Origin: Plasmodium brasilianum
Lineage: Eukaryota > Apicomplexa > Aconoidasida > Haemosporida > Plasmodiidae
Assembly (NCBI RefSeq): GCF_023973825.1
Contig: NC_090117.1
Span: forward strand, 713,501-777,500
Length of the DNA stretch: 64,000 bases
Direction: 5' to 3'
This document shows, piece after piece, positions 48,609 through 60,439 of this stretch (position 1 is its first letter; each line of letters opens with the position of its first letter). Made by a program: the position numbers and the translations under genes. Under the pieces are notes generated by a model, which saw nothing but the letters and a program-made list of their open reading frames with translations, was not told the origin of the DNA and made no database searches.

Positions 48609-48989
48609 AGAAATAATTATTCTCGTTCGTTATTATTTGGGATTACTTGTATTGAGGGATGCACTTTTTTAAATAAATATATTTGTATATATATATATAT
48701 ATATTTTTTTTTTTTTTCCAATTTTTTACAAGTTAACAACAAAAGAACCACATTCCTTGATACATTCCATTCCCCACAAAAATTGTGGATTTTTAAAAAT
48801 ACATGGTCGTTTTTATAAAAGTATATAATGAAATAAAAAAAAAAAAAAAGGCATATGTAGTATATTTTTCTCGTAACAGTTTAGTATATATGTTTAAACG
48901 AAATTTGCAAATTAGACATTATTATAAAAAAAAAAAATTAAGAACAGCTATTTAAGAGAACTACTTAAGAATAGGTATACACATGTATG

Positions 48990-49021
<32 letters not shown>

Positions 49022-49146
49022 TTCCTCCCATCTGTAAGATACATTTTCAAAGGATGTATCTTTTTGTCTGTCTACTTGTGCAACAATATATCAGTAAGTT
49101 CCTTACTACTTCACACATGCTTACGAACGTGCTCACCATACATTTC
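47723..49146. other. intergenic between ACP 3' end and RRF start
   Basis: Carries the RRF promoter side near 47723 and the ACP 3' flank near 49146. Contents: T30 run near 48086-48115, an A50 run at 48557-48606, TA tracts. An 84-codon minus frame at 48250-48504 with a hydrophobic stretch has no recognisable family and is not called. Confidence 0.55.
48557..48606. repeat. poly(A) run of 50
   Basis: An uninterrupted run of 50 A in intergenic DNA. Confidence 0.9.
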
Positions 49147-50033
49147 TCATGCATCCTGCTTTTTATTCTTTTCTATAAAGTCAATGGCATCTTGAACTGT
49201 ATTGATTTTGAGGGCATCTTGATCGGAAATGGTGATACTAAATTTTTCCTCCAAGGCCATGATTAGTTCGACGAGATCTAAGCTATCTGCTCCTAGGTCC
49301 TGCGAACGGTAAGGTGGGAGAAAGTGTATAGTGCTATAAACATGGACTAAAAAAGCAGCCACACATGGAGGTATAAACAAGTGCATGTATATACATACAC
49401 ATATACCCACATAACACATATGTTAGACGCCTCGAAAAGCCCCGTAGTCTGTGTATTTCTCATATCTCACTTTGGTAAAATTTGAATCGGTTTGAATTTT
49501 ATCTTCTTCCACTGATAGCTGCTTTGAAATTATCTGCTTGATATCATCAAATGTACTTTTTAACGAACTACCTATCTGTTTTCTTCGTAAAAAGTCCTTG
49601 TCCTTTTTCGTGTAATTGACACTTAAATCATTCTTTGTTTTTTTAAAAATCTGTAACGAGACTCCGTCTTTTAGAGTATTTTTAAAAGCTTCATAAAAAA
49701 GAAGAAAAAAAAATGAGTGGTGTGTGCGTCTTCGTTGGCATTGTGTATAATAGTACTATTTATGTCTATATGCAAGAAGTATTTTTGCTATTAATAGCTT
49801 TTTTCAGTGTGATTGGCTGTACGTACATATGCATGTATGTATTCCTGTATGTACATGTATATGTGTGCCTCTACGGGTGCCACTTCATATATATGCGCAT
49901 CCCTTCTCTCGTTAATTACTCCTTTGAAGTTAAAAATATTTCGAAAAAAAAGGGAAAAATCGACAAAGAATTATGCAACATACATACCATTTACGCAGTA
50001 TAGGAAAAGAAGGAAAAGGAGCATAATCTTCAT
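49147..50033 (-). CDS. ACP: apicoplast acyl carrier protein
   Basis: Carries growing acyl chains in apicoplast type II fatty acid synthesis. Three exons: 50033-49988, 49688-49471 and 49299-49147. Phases 1 and 0 match, giving 138 residues (P. falciparum 137 as recalled). Exon 1 encodes a signal peptide ([15 protein letters not shown]), exon 2 the transit peptide (basic, [11 protein letters not shown] onward) and the first ACP helix ([20 protein letters not shown]), and exon 3 the [12 protein letters not shown] motif with the phosphopantetheine attachment Ser94, then [19 protein letters not shown]. An intron placed immediately before DLGADSL and another after the signal peptide fit a leader acquired by exon addition. 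The start is fixed by the signal peptide. Confidence 0.96.
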
Positions 50034-50054
50034 CTTAAAAAACGGCAAAAAAAT

Positions 50055-50090
<36 letters not shown>

Positions 50091-50584
50091 TATCGTATCG
50101 AAAAAGAGAGCCTATATACCTCCTTGTTTACTTGATGTGTAGGACGTAATGATGTAGTAATGTACGTGTAAATTTAAAATTCATAGGTTTATGTATATAT
50201 GCTAATTTGTATCTGATATATATATATATATATATATATAAACAATGCAGCATGTACGTTCTAACGCAAACAACTGGAGATACGAACTTTTTGATGGGGA
50301 AAAAAATAAAATAATGCGAGCAGAAAAGGAAAAAAAAAGAGAACCAAATTAAAATAAAACAAAATAAAATAAATGGAAAAACACAACACAATAAAACGAA
50401 ATACAATATAGCAAAAAACAAAAAAAAAAAATATAACGTTATTAATAATTAAGTCAATTCAAAAGGCACGTTGTAACTGTAGTAAAAAAATAAAAAAATA
50501 TATACAATCGTAGATTATCTCGAAAAGTATACGTTATACGTTCAGAGCATTCAGCAATGAGTCAAGAAAGATACGTAAAAAAGG

Positions 50585-50945
50585 TGCAAAAAACATGCGA
50601 AAAAAGGCATAAAAAATACGCGAAAAAAGGCATAAAATATGCGCGAAAAAAGGTATAAAAAATACCCGAAAAAAGGCATAAAATATGCGCGAAAAAAGGT
50701 ATAAAAAATACCCGAAAAAAGGCATAAAATATGCGCGAAAAAAGGTATAAAAAATACCCGAAAAAAGGCATAAAATATGCGCGAAAAAAGGTATAAAAAA
50801 TACCCGAAAAAAGGCATAAAATATGCGCGAAAAAAGGCATAAAATATGCGCGAAAAAAGGCATAAAATATGCGCGAAAAAAGGCATAAAATATGCGCGAA
50901 AAAAGGTATAAAAAATGCGCGAAAAAAGGTATAAAAAACACGTGA
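50585..50945. repeat. 23-bp/46-bp higher-order minisatellite
   Basis: About 16 tandem 23-bp units of two types: GGCATAAAATATGCGCGAAA plus AAA, and GGTATAAAAAATACCCGAAA plus AAA. In the middle they alternate, making a 46-bp higher-order unit repeated about four times; the ends are mostly the GCGCG type. Confidence 0.92.
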
Positions 50946-52062
50946 AACACATGGGAACACCGCCAAAAGTTATGATCTCTTAGCCTCAAAAACGAATGTT
51001 ATAGCACATGAAAGTTAAGAAAAAAGAGAAGGCACAGAATGTATATTCTATTGTATTTTTTTACATACCAGTACGCTCCATCTATATGTGTAGTTTAATT
51101 ATGCTTATACTTTTTTGTACATACTTCTTACATTATTTTGTCGACTTAATTTGTATTTTGCTTTTTTCGTTATAATATGTGTCATCATTATATCAAAGCA
51201 GTCGCGATTACTTAAAAGTGAAACGATATTGTTCCTATTTAAAAAAAAAAAAGAAAATTGTTCCATCCACCGTATATTGTTACAAAAGTGATCAGAAAAA
51301 CTCTATTTTTTTTAAGTGGAATAAATAAATGGTAAAGGAAAGGATAAATGGAGTATAAAAATACATGTTTGGTTTATGAAAAGAAATATGTATGTGCACA
51401 TAATTCCAGCGGGAGAATAATGTAGCTATGTGAGTATGTATATAATATATACATATTTTAGTCGTTTATCCTTTTTTTCATTTCATGTCGTATAGTATAC
51501 TACTTTTACAAATATTGTTCAGCTTATGTTAAGCATATGATAAGCATATGTAAACATTAAATATTTGGTTTCAAACTCTGCAAAAATTGATAATTTATAG
51601 CAGATTAATCTAGTCCCATGAACTATTTAACCATTTAAGGAAATAATTTTTTTTTTTTTTTATAATTCTTTTTCAAATCTTACGATATGTATTGTGCCAT
51701 GTTTAACTGTTTATTTAGCTGCTCTGTTTTTATAAAAACATGTGTGTTGGGAATGAATAATTATTTGTCTACGCAGTTGCTTCCGTTCGTAGTCGAATCG
51801 TGATGTGTATATATATATACATGTACATATATATATCAAACGTACTTACGTATGTGAACACGCTAGAACGCTTATGTTATACTTTATGTTGGAATTCCCT
51901 TTTCATTTTTATTGCGTGCGTTAAAATTTTCATCTTTCTACGGTTAAAATCAGTTTATCAGACGAACAATTTATTTTTTTTTTTTAATCTTTCAGTCTAT
52001 ATTCTTGCTTAATTCGAAGTGTATATGTATGTGTATATATATGCTTATATACCGTTAATTGC

Positions 52063-52094
<32 letters not shown>

Positions 52095-52629
52095 TGATAA
52101 TTTTTTAAACATGTTGCTAACGTACGATGGGTTCCCCTTTATAACGTAATATTTCCGAGCGTCGCAATTAATATTATATAGTTTTTCAAAATAAAACATA
52201 TGAGCACATGAAAGTTGACAATACCCTATTGCAAATATTGCAAATTTTTAATCTGTTCAGATGGGCTACAAATATATAAACGAATTTTTCACAAAAAGAA
52301 AAAAATAAAAATAAAATAAAAATAAATTATGAAAAAACTTAAAAATAAAATTTCCCTGATGTTTTTAGCAATAAATGTGCCAAATAATAGTGTGTGAATA
52401 TGTGTACATTCAAATGTACACATATAAGTAAATACACAATCATTCGTGAACATGTAATATATATACATAAACACCCATAAATACGTATAAAAAGTGTATA
52501 TGTATTTATTTGTACATTTTTTTCGTTTTCCTTTTTTTCATTTTTTCATTTTTTCATTTTTTCGTTTTTTCGTTTCTTTTGCTTTTTTGCTTTTTTGCTT
52601 TTTTGCTTTTTGGCCTTTTTGCTCTTGTG

Positions 52630-52670
<41 letters not shown>

Positions 52671-52892
52671 TGTTGCTCACGGATTTTTTAATTTTATACT
52701 TTTTTACGGGAAAATCACAAAGAAAAGAAAATTCTCAAATTTCTTTTATGCAAAGAAATATATTTATTACATGTCTTGTACAGGCGATATCCGCCCTTTC
52801 ACTGGGCTAATAATAAAGGTACTTTCGTATGCTTACACATTCGCACATTCACACTTTGCGCAATAGTACTTAAGTATATACGTATGTATGTA

Positions 52893-53110
52893 TCCATATG
52901 TACGTATGTATATGTACGTATGTATATGTATGTATCCATATGTACGTATATATATGTATGTATCCATATGTACGTATGTATATGTATGTATCCATATGTA
53001 CGTATATATATGTATGTATCCATATGTACGTATATATATGTATGTATCCATATGTACGTATGTATATGTATGTATCCATATGTACGTATACATATGTACG
53101 TACATATATG
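52893..53110. repeat. 28-bp minisatellite
   Basis: About seven copies of a unit containing CATATGTACGTATATATATG then TATGTATC, with GTATATGT variants. All frames are open on both strands by composition. Confidence 0.88.
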
Positions 53111-53469
53111 TATGTATATATTTACACAAATACAAACTTTTACATATTTAAACACAGACATAATTCATGTGTTAATACGCATAGGTGTGTCGCATTTTTA
53201 CATGTACTAATATATGCATATGTTCTTGTATACACGCCATACATTTAAAAGGTTCATACGCCTAACATTCACATTACACTTCCCCCCTTTTGCTTTTTTA
53301 ACTACTCGTTTATGCCTTTTTATTAATCTTTAACTACATTTTATTATTTAGAAGAAAAAAAAAATAAAGAAATACAAAAGTCCCCAAAGCAACAATTACA
53401 TTCAAATACATTCCTGTACGTCTGACTGCAAATGTTCCTTTGTTTTTACTCGTACTAAATCGCATATTT

Positions 53470-53690
53470 AAGTATATACGTAAATACATACATAAATACA
53501 TGCAAAAATACAAGCATAAATACATACATAAATACATACATAAATACATACATAAATACATACATAAATTCATACATAAATACATACATAAATACAAACA
53601 TAAATACATATATAAATACATACATAAATACAAACATAAATACATATATAAATACAAACATAAATACATATATAAATACATACATACATA
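53470..53690. repeat. 12-bp ATAAATACATAC array
   Basis: About 18 imperfect copies of ATAAATACATAC with CAAACA and TATATA variants. Confidence 0.88.
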
Positions 53691-54767
53691 CATATATACA
53701 TGTATTTACTTATACATACATTTACCCTTACATATACGTATATTTAAATACAGTCTACGAAATATTTGTGCGTACATTCTTTTTCATTACATTTCATAAC
53801 ATGTGTTTAAAAGATGAAAAAAAAAATTATGAACATGCAAGGAATAACTTTAATTTGAAAATTAAAAAAAAAAAAAAAAAAAAAGAGAACAGTGAACATG
53901 TATTGACGAATGAGGATCAAGTGAACAAAAAAGGAATACAAAAAAAAAAAAAAAATATATATATATTTTTTTTTTTATCATTTTACATGACATATACACG
54001 TACGTATATGCAAATTAATATTCACGAAATTGCAATTACAAACAAGAAAAACGAAACGGCATTCTAAGGGAGAGAAACCAAGCGATTTACGTAGCAAAAG
54101 AGATAAGGAAGCGATCTCGAAATAATTAGGAAGAAAAATCAAAAAACAAAAAAAAAAAAAAAAGAGGACAAAAAGGAACAGAAATAAAAAGGGAAAAACG
54201 GAAAACAAAAGAATAACTAAAAGATGTTACATTTACCATATGAGCAACCGTTTACGAATGGGGAAACAATTCTAAATCATTTTAGCTACACCTTTAATTG
54301 AACGAATACCTTACATAAGTTGATTATTAACAAGGTCAGCTCGACATACATCATTAAGCACAATGTACAAAGGGAACACAAATATATATATATATATATA
54401 TAAATATTCATATGCATATGTATACGCATATACTTATATATAGCCATCACGTTTTTTTGCATGTACAAATTGCCCGTCGGTTTTAAGCATAAAGGTCAAA
54501 GTACATTTTTAGGTTTATATATTTTTATTTTTATCACTGCTTTTTTATTTAATTATTTATATTATATTTCCTCTTTTTTATTTATTATTATTATTATTTT
54601 TTTTTTTTTGTTGTTGTACTTGGAAAAAGATGAATATTAGCAAATGAAGTCACGTTTGCGATTTCTTACCGTTAGTGAGTGAACATGTTATCAGATTATC
54701 ATACTCACCTTATATGTAAAAAAATATATTACACGTACATATTCATATTTTGTACATATATTCCTAC

Positions 54768-54865
54768 TGTATGTATATATTCGATTATATGTATATATTT
54801 GCGTTGTATGTATATATTCGATTATATGTATATATTTGCGTTGTATGTATATATTCGCATTGTAT
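54768..54865. repeat. 37-bp tandem repeat
   Basis: About 2.5 copies of a 37-bp unit starting TATGTATATATTCGATTATA and ending TTTGCGTTG. Confidence 0.85.
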
Positions 54866-54982
54866 ATATATATTTCTTTTATATGTATACTTGTGCTTAC
54901 GTGTGTGTATAATACACCCCTGTACATATCCACATATAACACGCATATATATACACACGTACGTACATATATATATATATAT

Positions 54983-55032
<50 letters not shown>
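54983..55032. repeat. (GATA)n microsatellite
   Basis: About 12 perfect ATAG/GATA tetranucleotides ending 32 bp before the phosphatase start codon, so probably in its 5' leader. Confidence 0.95.
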
Positions 55033-55063
55033 CGCTCCCCGAACGAGCTCCTTGCTTGGCGAA

Positions 55064-55129
55064 ATGCTAAAAAGGAAGGAAGACGAAGCAGGGGAAGAGA
55101 ACGGGGATTATTTTTTCTCTTTTTATGAG

Positions 55130-55179
<50 letters not shown>

Positions 55180-58100
55180 AATAGAAAAAACAGAAAAAAC
55201 TGAAAAAACTGAAAAAACAGAAAAAACTGAAAAAACAGAAAAAACAGAAAAAACTGAAAAAAAGATAAAAAAAGATAAAAAGGAAAAAATAATTCCAAAA
55301 TCGCACCACTCAGTCAGTACAGATAATTCATGTGAGTCAGGAAAGAGTTACTACTCCTGTTGTTACGAAAATTCGAAAAAATTTTTAAAAAATATAACCA
55401 TATGTAAAAAATGTATATTTAACTATTTCGAGTTTAAAATTATTACAAATATTATTTACATGAGACATGGTGCCAGGACACCTAAAAAGAAAATTCGAAA
55501 TATTTGGCCGTTCAAGGAAGGAAAGGGGGATTTGACTTTTCTAGGTTTTCAACAGTCAGTAAGGATTGGTAAGTACTTGAGAAAATATTATTATAGTTTG
55601 AAAAAATTAAACGAAAAGTATAATAACAAATGTAGTAGTAAGACATACCGTAGTAAAAATAATCAGTGTTCGGGAAAATGGAATGGAAAACACAAAAACG
55701 TGGAATCATCAAAGATTTCAGCAGTAAATTTAAGTAAAGGCATGCATAATAATGATAGTGATGATGGTAATGATGAGGGGAATTTTTCAATATCAAGTGG
55801 GAATACCATAAAAAAGGGCTTTTTTCTAAATAATGGAAAGAAGAAAAAAAAAAGGAAAAGGAATTGTAAGGCGTTGATATATAGAAAAACCCTTTGTGAT
55901 TTAAATAAAAATATATGCTGTAAAAATGTTAGCAGAGGGAATGCGCAGAGTGAAGAAGTTAAACTTAACTGTCCTTTTAAAAAATGGGAAAAAAAAAATA
56001 AAAAGAAAAAAAGAAAAGATGGTCGTGATGGTGATGCTAAAGAAGGAAGGGCAGAGAGTGCGAAGCGCTCCGATACACATGTGCATAAGGGATGTGCAAA
56101 TTATCGGGGTATTAAAAAAAATATAATAATAAATAACATGAACGATGTAATGCTTGAAAGATTAAATTTCTTTTATAAACATATCTTAATAGAGAATAAT
56201 ATTCTTGACGATTCCGTAGAAGAAAAAAAAAAAATATTTTTAAATATTATGAGTGATTTATATAATAGTAGAAAGAATTTCCTGAAAAAGAAAGTAGAAA
56301 AATATAATATAGAAAAGGAAAAAAAAAAATATGAAAAAATCATTAAAATGATAAATAGATATCTCTGTATTAAAACTACTAATAGTGAGAGATGTAAATT
56401 AACAGCATATGCAATTATTTGTGGAATTCTAGGAATTAGTGAGAAAATGTTTTTCTTTTTATTCTTGTTGTCTTTTGATAACGATTATTATAATTCTGAA
56501 CAATGTTATATCCCGAAGGATAGAAGAGTTTCTCGTAACGATAGAAACGTATTTCAGAAGGGGGATAAGAAGGGTACACCGTCTTCTTCTCCTCTTGATT
56601 GTACTCCTTTCCAGCGCAGTTACACAATAACTAGTAACAGTATATCCTACAGGAAGAGAAACGATCGATGTGTCGGTGAGTATGACGATTACCTATATAA
56701 AAGTGGGAAAACGTTGTCCCCTTATAAGAATCATCGTATGAACAGTCTGAATAAATTTCCTAATTCTCTATGTGATTTTAGCTGCGATTATGGATGCGAT
56801 TATGGATGCAATTATGGATGCAATTATGGATGCGATTATGGATGCGATTATGGATGCGATTATGGATGCAATTATGGATGCAATTATGGATGCAATTATG
56901 GATGCGATTATGGATGCGATTATGGATGCAATTATGGATGCAATTATGGATGCAATTATGGATGCAATTATGGATGCAATTATGGATGCAATTATGGATA
57001 CGATTCTAGATTCTATCCTATGTACAATTATTACATAAAAAACATATTTCAAAAAGTTATGTATGCGGGTAATTGTATCCCAAGTAATACTTCGCACACG
57101 TCGAACTCTATTAATTGCTTAGACTATTGTAAAAGTAATCATGATTCTATTATTAACAGTACGACTGAAAAAGTAAAATTACGGCACAGTACTAATGTGA
57201 ACAGAAGGTATTGCCATCATAACCATCAGGAACATATATTAATTGAAAAAAAAAATTGTATTAACACGCATGATTTATGGGTAGGAGAGTGTGGAAGTAA
57301 GCAGAATCATAAGCAGAAGCAGGTGCTTAACATTAATGAACAGGAAGTTATTTGTCATAGTGAAAAGTGGGCACGTCCTAATAACACAGCTAATCCTAAT
57401 TGTGTGTATAAAAATAAATTTACAACAAATAATGAATGTACAACTCCGTATTTTAACCATTCCATTTTAGAAGAAAATGAAAATGTGCATACGAACAAAC
57501 CGATAAAGAATAACCACACGGAGTGGTATGAACAAATATATGAGTGGAACGACTCCCCTTTGGAAGAGAATAATCTGAATAATTATTTGAAATTACCAAG
57601 CTATAGCGATAACGTGAATACGAATGTAGCCTTTTTAAAGAAGGTGGAACAAATAAGACGGAAAAATTTGACAGGTGGAAATTTTCAAAAAATAAAGACC
57701 AATTATTGTACGTGTAACAGCTTAATATATAACATGAATATATTTTTTCAGTACTTTATGAACAGAAAATACAGTGAGCAATATATTTACAATAAAATAA
57801 TTAAAACAAAAAAGAGAAATGAAAAGAAGTTAGACAAGTCGTACATTTACAATGTATTTCAGACCTATCTCCAGTATTTATTGATCCATTTTAGTAGCTT
57901 CATACTTGATAGTACTAGCGGAAATAACTACGCAGATGCGTTTTGCTCAGAAAGGGGAATGAACTATTTAGAGCCCGATATACGTGGGAGTAAAGTATTT
58001 CCAAAAAATTATTTCAACAGTTTTTACGAAACTGTGTGCAAGGGGAAGAATAAGATGAGGATCCAGGACCAATGTTCGGAAAATATAAAGAGGAATGATA

Positions 58101-60394
58101 TCCATCTTTGTTACAATAACTTTGATGATGTTTCATATGTGACCACTTCAAATGACTCCTGTGAAGGAAGCGGTAATTGTGAGTGCGGTAAGGAATGCAT
58201 CCAAAACTGTTGGTGTAAGTCCAAGTCTTACCGAAGCTGCAGGAGACCAACCAGTGCTAATAAGTGCGAAAGATGGCAAAACGCACGGATAAATGGTGTG
58301 AAGGACGACAAGTTAACTAATTTCGATGAGCTATCGAGCAGTGAGTACAATAAGATGATAGCGAAGTATATTTACCTAGTTAATATTTTTAATTTTATAA
58401 TTTCGTATATAGATGTCCTTTTTGAATTTTTCAAAAATGTGTACATTTTGTGCTCCGTTGTAAATGTAGCTGGGAGAAACACACTTATGCATAAAACACT
58501 TAAAGCGAAAAATCATTATATTAAAAAATTAAAAAATTATATTTTCAATAATTCATATATATATAAATTACTAAATAATTATTATAAAGAAGAGATTTCA
58601 ATAGTTCATTATATTACGAAATGGAACAGGAGTTATATGGACAGATCAGAGATTTTATTAAACGATACATGGTCAAATGATGTATCAGCAGACGATATGA
58701 ATGATAATAATAATAATAATAATAGAATTTTATCTATGTTGAAAAAACATAATTCTTCTGTGTACAAATTAAAAAAAAAATTAAACAAGTCTATAATATT
58801 AAAAGATCTAAAAAAATTAAATTATTGTTCTTTTGATACGAACTATTTAAATAAGGTAAATTATGAACATGGAATATTTTTTTATGATGAAAAGGCGAAA
58901 AATTTGGAATTTCGCCTTTTAAACAACAAAGGGGAGACCATTAAAGGTATTAGAAGTATTAATAATATGAAAAGCATTAACAGTGTAAGGAATATTAATA
59001 ATGTGAAAAGCGTTAATAGTATTAAAGGTAATAAACGCATTAAAAGCATGAGTAATATTAAAATCATTAAGCAGTTTATCAGTTCGTATGACGCTTATAT
59101 TTATCACGATATTAATCTTTTTTTGGACATCAACAAGGCATATAAAAATTTATCTTCAAAAAGTAGTTTAACAGAGGAGGAAAATGCAACTACATCCGAA
59201 GTGGCATATAATTGTTTGAGCAGTATGTTTTTTTTAAATTCTATCCCTACTGTTAATGTAGAGATGGGGAATAAAGACAAATTATTTTTAACTGCGCATT
59301 ATAATTGTTCAAATGAAGAAACAAAGAGTACGAATGACAAATGCGAGTGCAATCATTATGAAGGACAAGATAATGAAAAAAACATTTTACAAGAAAGTAA
59401 TGTTTATTTATCAAGTGGAAAATCTAATGGTGATTTAGGATATACAGAATTAAAAAAGGATCAAAGTGCTAAAAGGAATAGTAAAATTATGCAGTTCGTT
59501 GAAGACGATGATAAACAAGAATATATCTGCAACACAGTCATACAACATAATAGTGCTACTATGGATGAGAAAAAAGAATTCAATACAAAATTAGGGGGGA
59601 GGGCTGCTAACCATTGTGTAGGGATATTACACAGGGAGAGAACAGATGAGATGGAAAATTTTGAAGATGGAGATAAAAACAAGTTAAACGATTTAATGAA
59701 GAGTAAGCGATATAGGAAATGTGAACGTATTAAATGGAGTGAATGCTTGGAGTTATGCAAACAGATTAGAGGAGCACGTGGTCTTAGTCCTGCTCCTCCT
59801 GTACAGGAAGAAGAGAAGAGGAGGAGACGTCCTATTTGCAAATGTGACAAGGAAGAAATTATGAACAGTTCAGCAAATGATATAGACTATAATAGCGATG
59901 AGAATACCAAAAGAAATCTTCATTATTATAAGGAAAGCAAGTGCACAGATATAACTAAAAAAGAAGAGAAAAATAAGGTGAAAATGTTTTATAAAAAAAT
60001 ATACGATTGTTATAAATTAATGTGTAAGCTTGAGTACAGTAATAAATATTTGTCATGGTTGTGCAGTGGTATGTCCTTAATTGATGTGGCTATTAATTTT
60101 ATGATAAATGTGAGATTGTTTGAAAAATTTCAAATTGAACATGGATGCTGGAAAAATGGTAAAACGAGAATAATAAAGAACAAGAACGACAATCGTAACA
60201 GAAGCAGCAGTAGAAGCAGCAGTAGCAGTAGTAGTAGTAGTAGTAGAAGAAGTAACAAGACGTTTATTCCTAAAATTATGCTCTATCTGACTCACCAGTC
60301 GTCCATGTTATCCTTTCAGTCGTGTGTGGGTATAAAAAAAGACTACATGAAAATTCCCCCCTTCGCGGGATTTATATCCCTCGAGTTGATTCAC

Positions 60395-60439
<45 letters not shown>

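Larger units (their letters stand above)
50034..55063. promoter_or_regulatory. 5-kb divergent intergenic region, ACP and phosphatase
   Basis: The longest gene-free stretch of the window. It should contain both divergent promoters. It holds several tandem arrays (listed separately) and T runs (52629-52668, 54598-54609). Two small blocks look non-repetitive and possibly coding: minus strand 52225-52100 (with CDARKYYVIKGNPSYVSNMF) and plus strand 52771-52818 joined to 53352-53471; neither is recognised, so they are discussed only as findings. Confidence 0.5.

Noticed and set aside
50534..50989. Three overlapping 133-151-codon minus frames (FFRAYFMPFFA)
   Set aside because: The 23-bp repeat rotates frames and has no stop on the minus strand; not genes.
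52776..53248. Frames rich in Tyr/Val/Cys on both strands
   Set aside because: Products of the 28-bp array.
53334..53799. 119-codon frames on both strands (YKHKYIHKYI; MYVCMYLY)
   Set aside because: Products of the 12-bp array.
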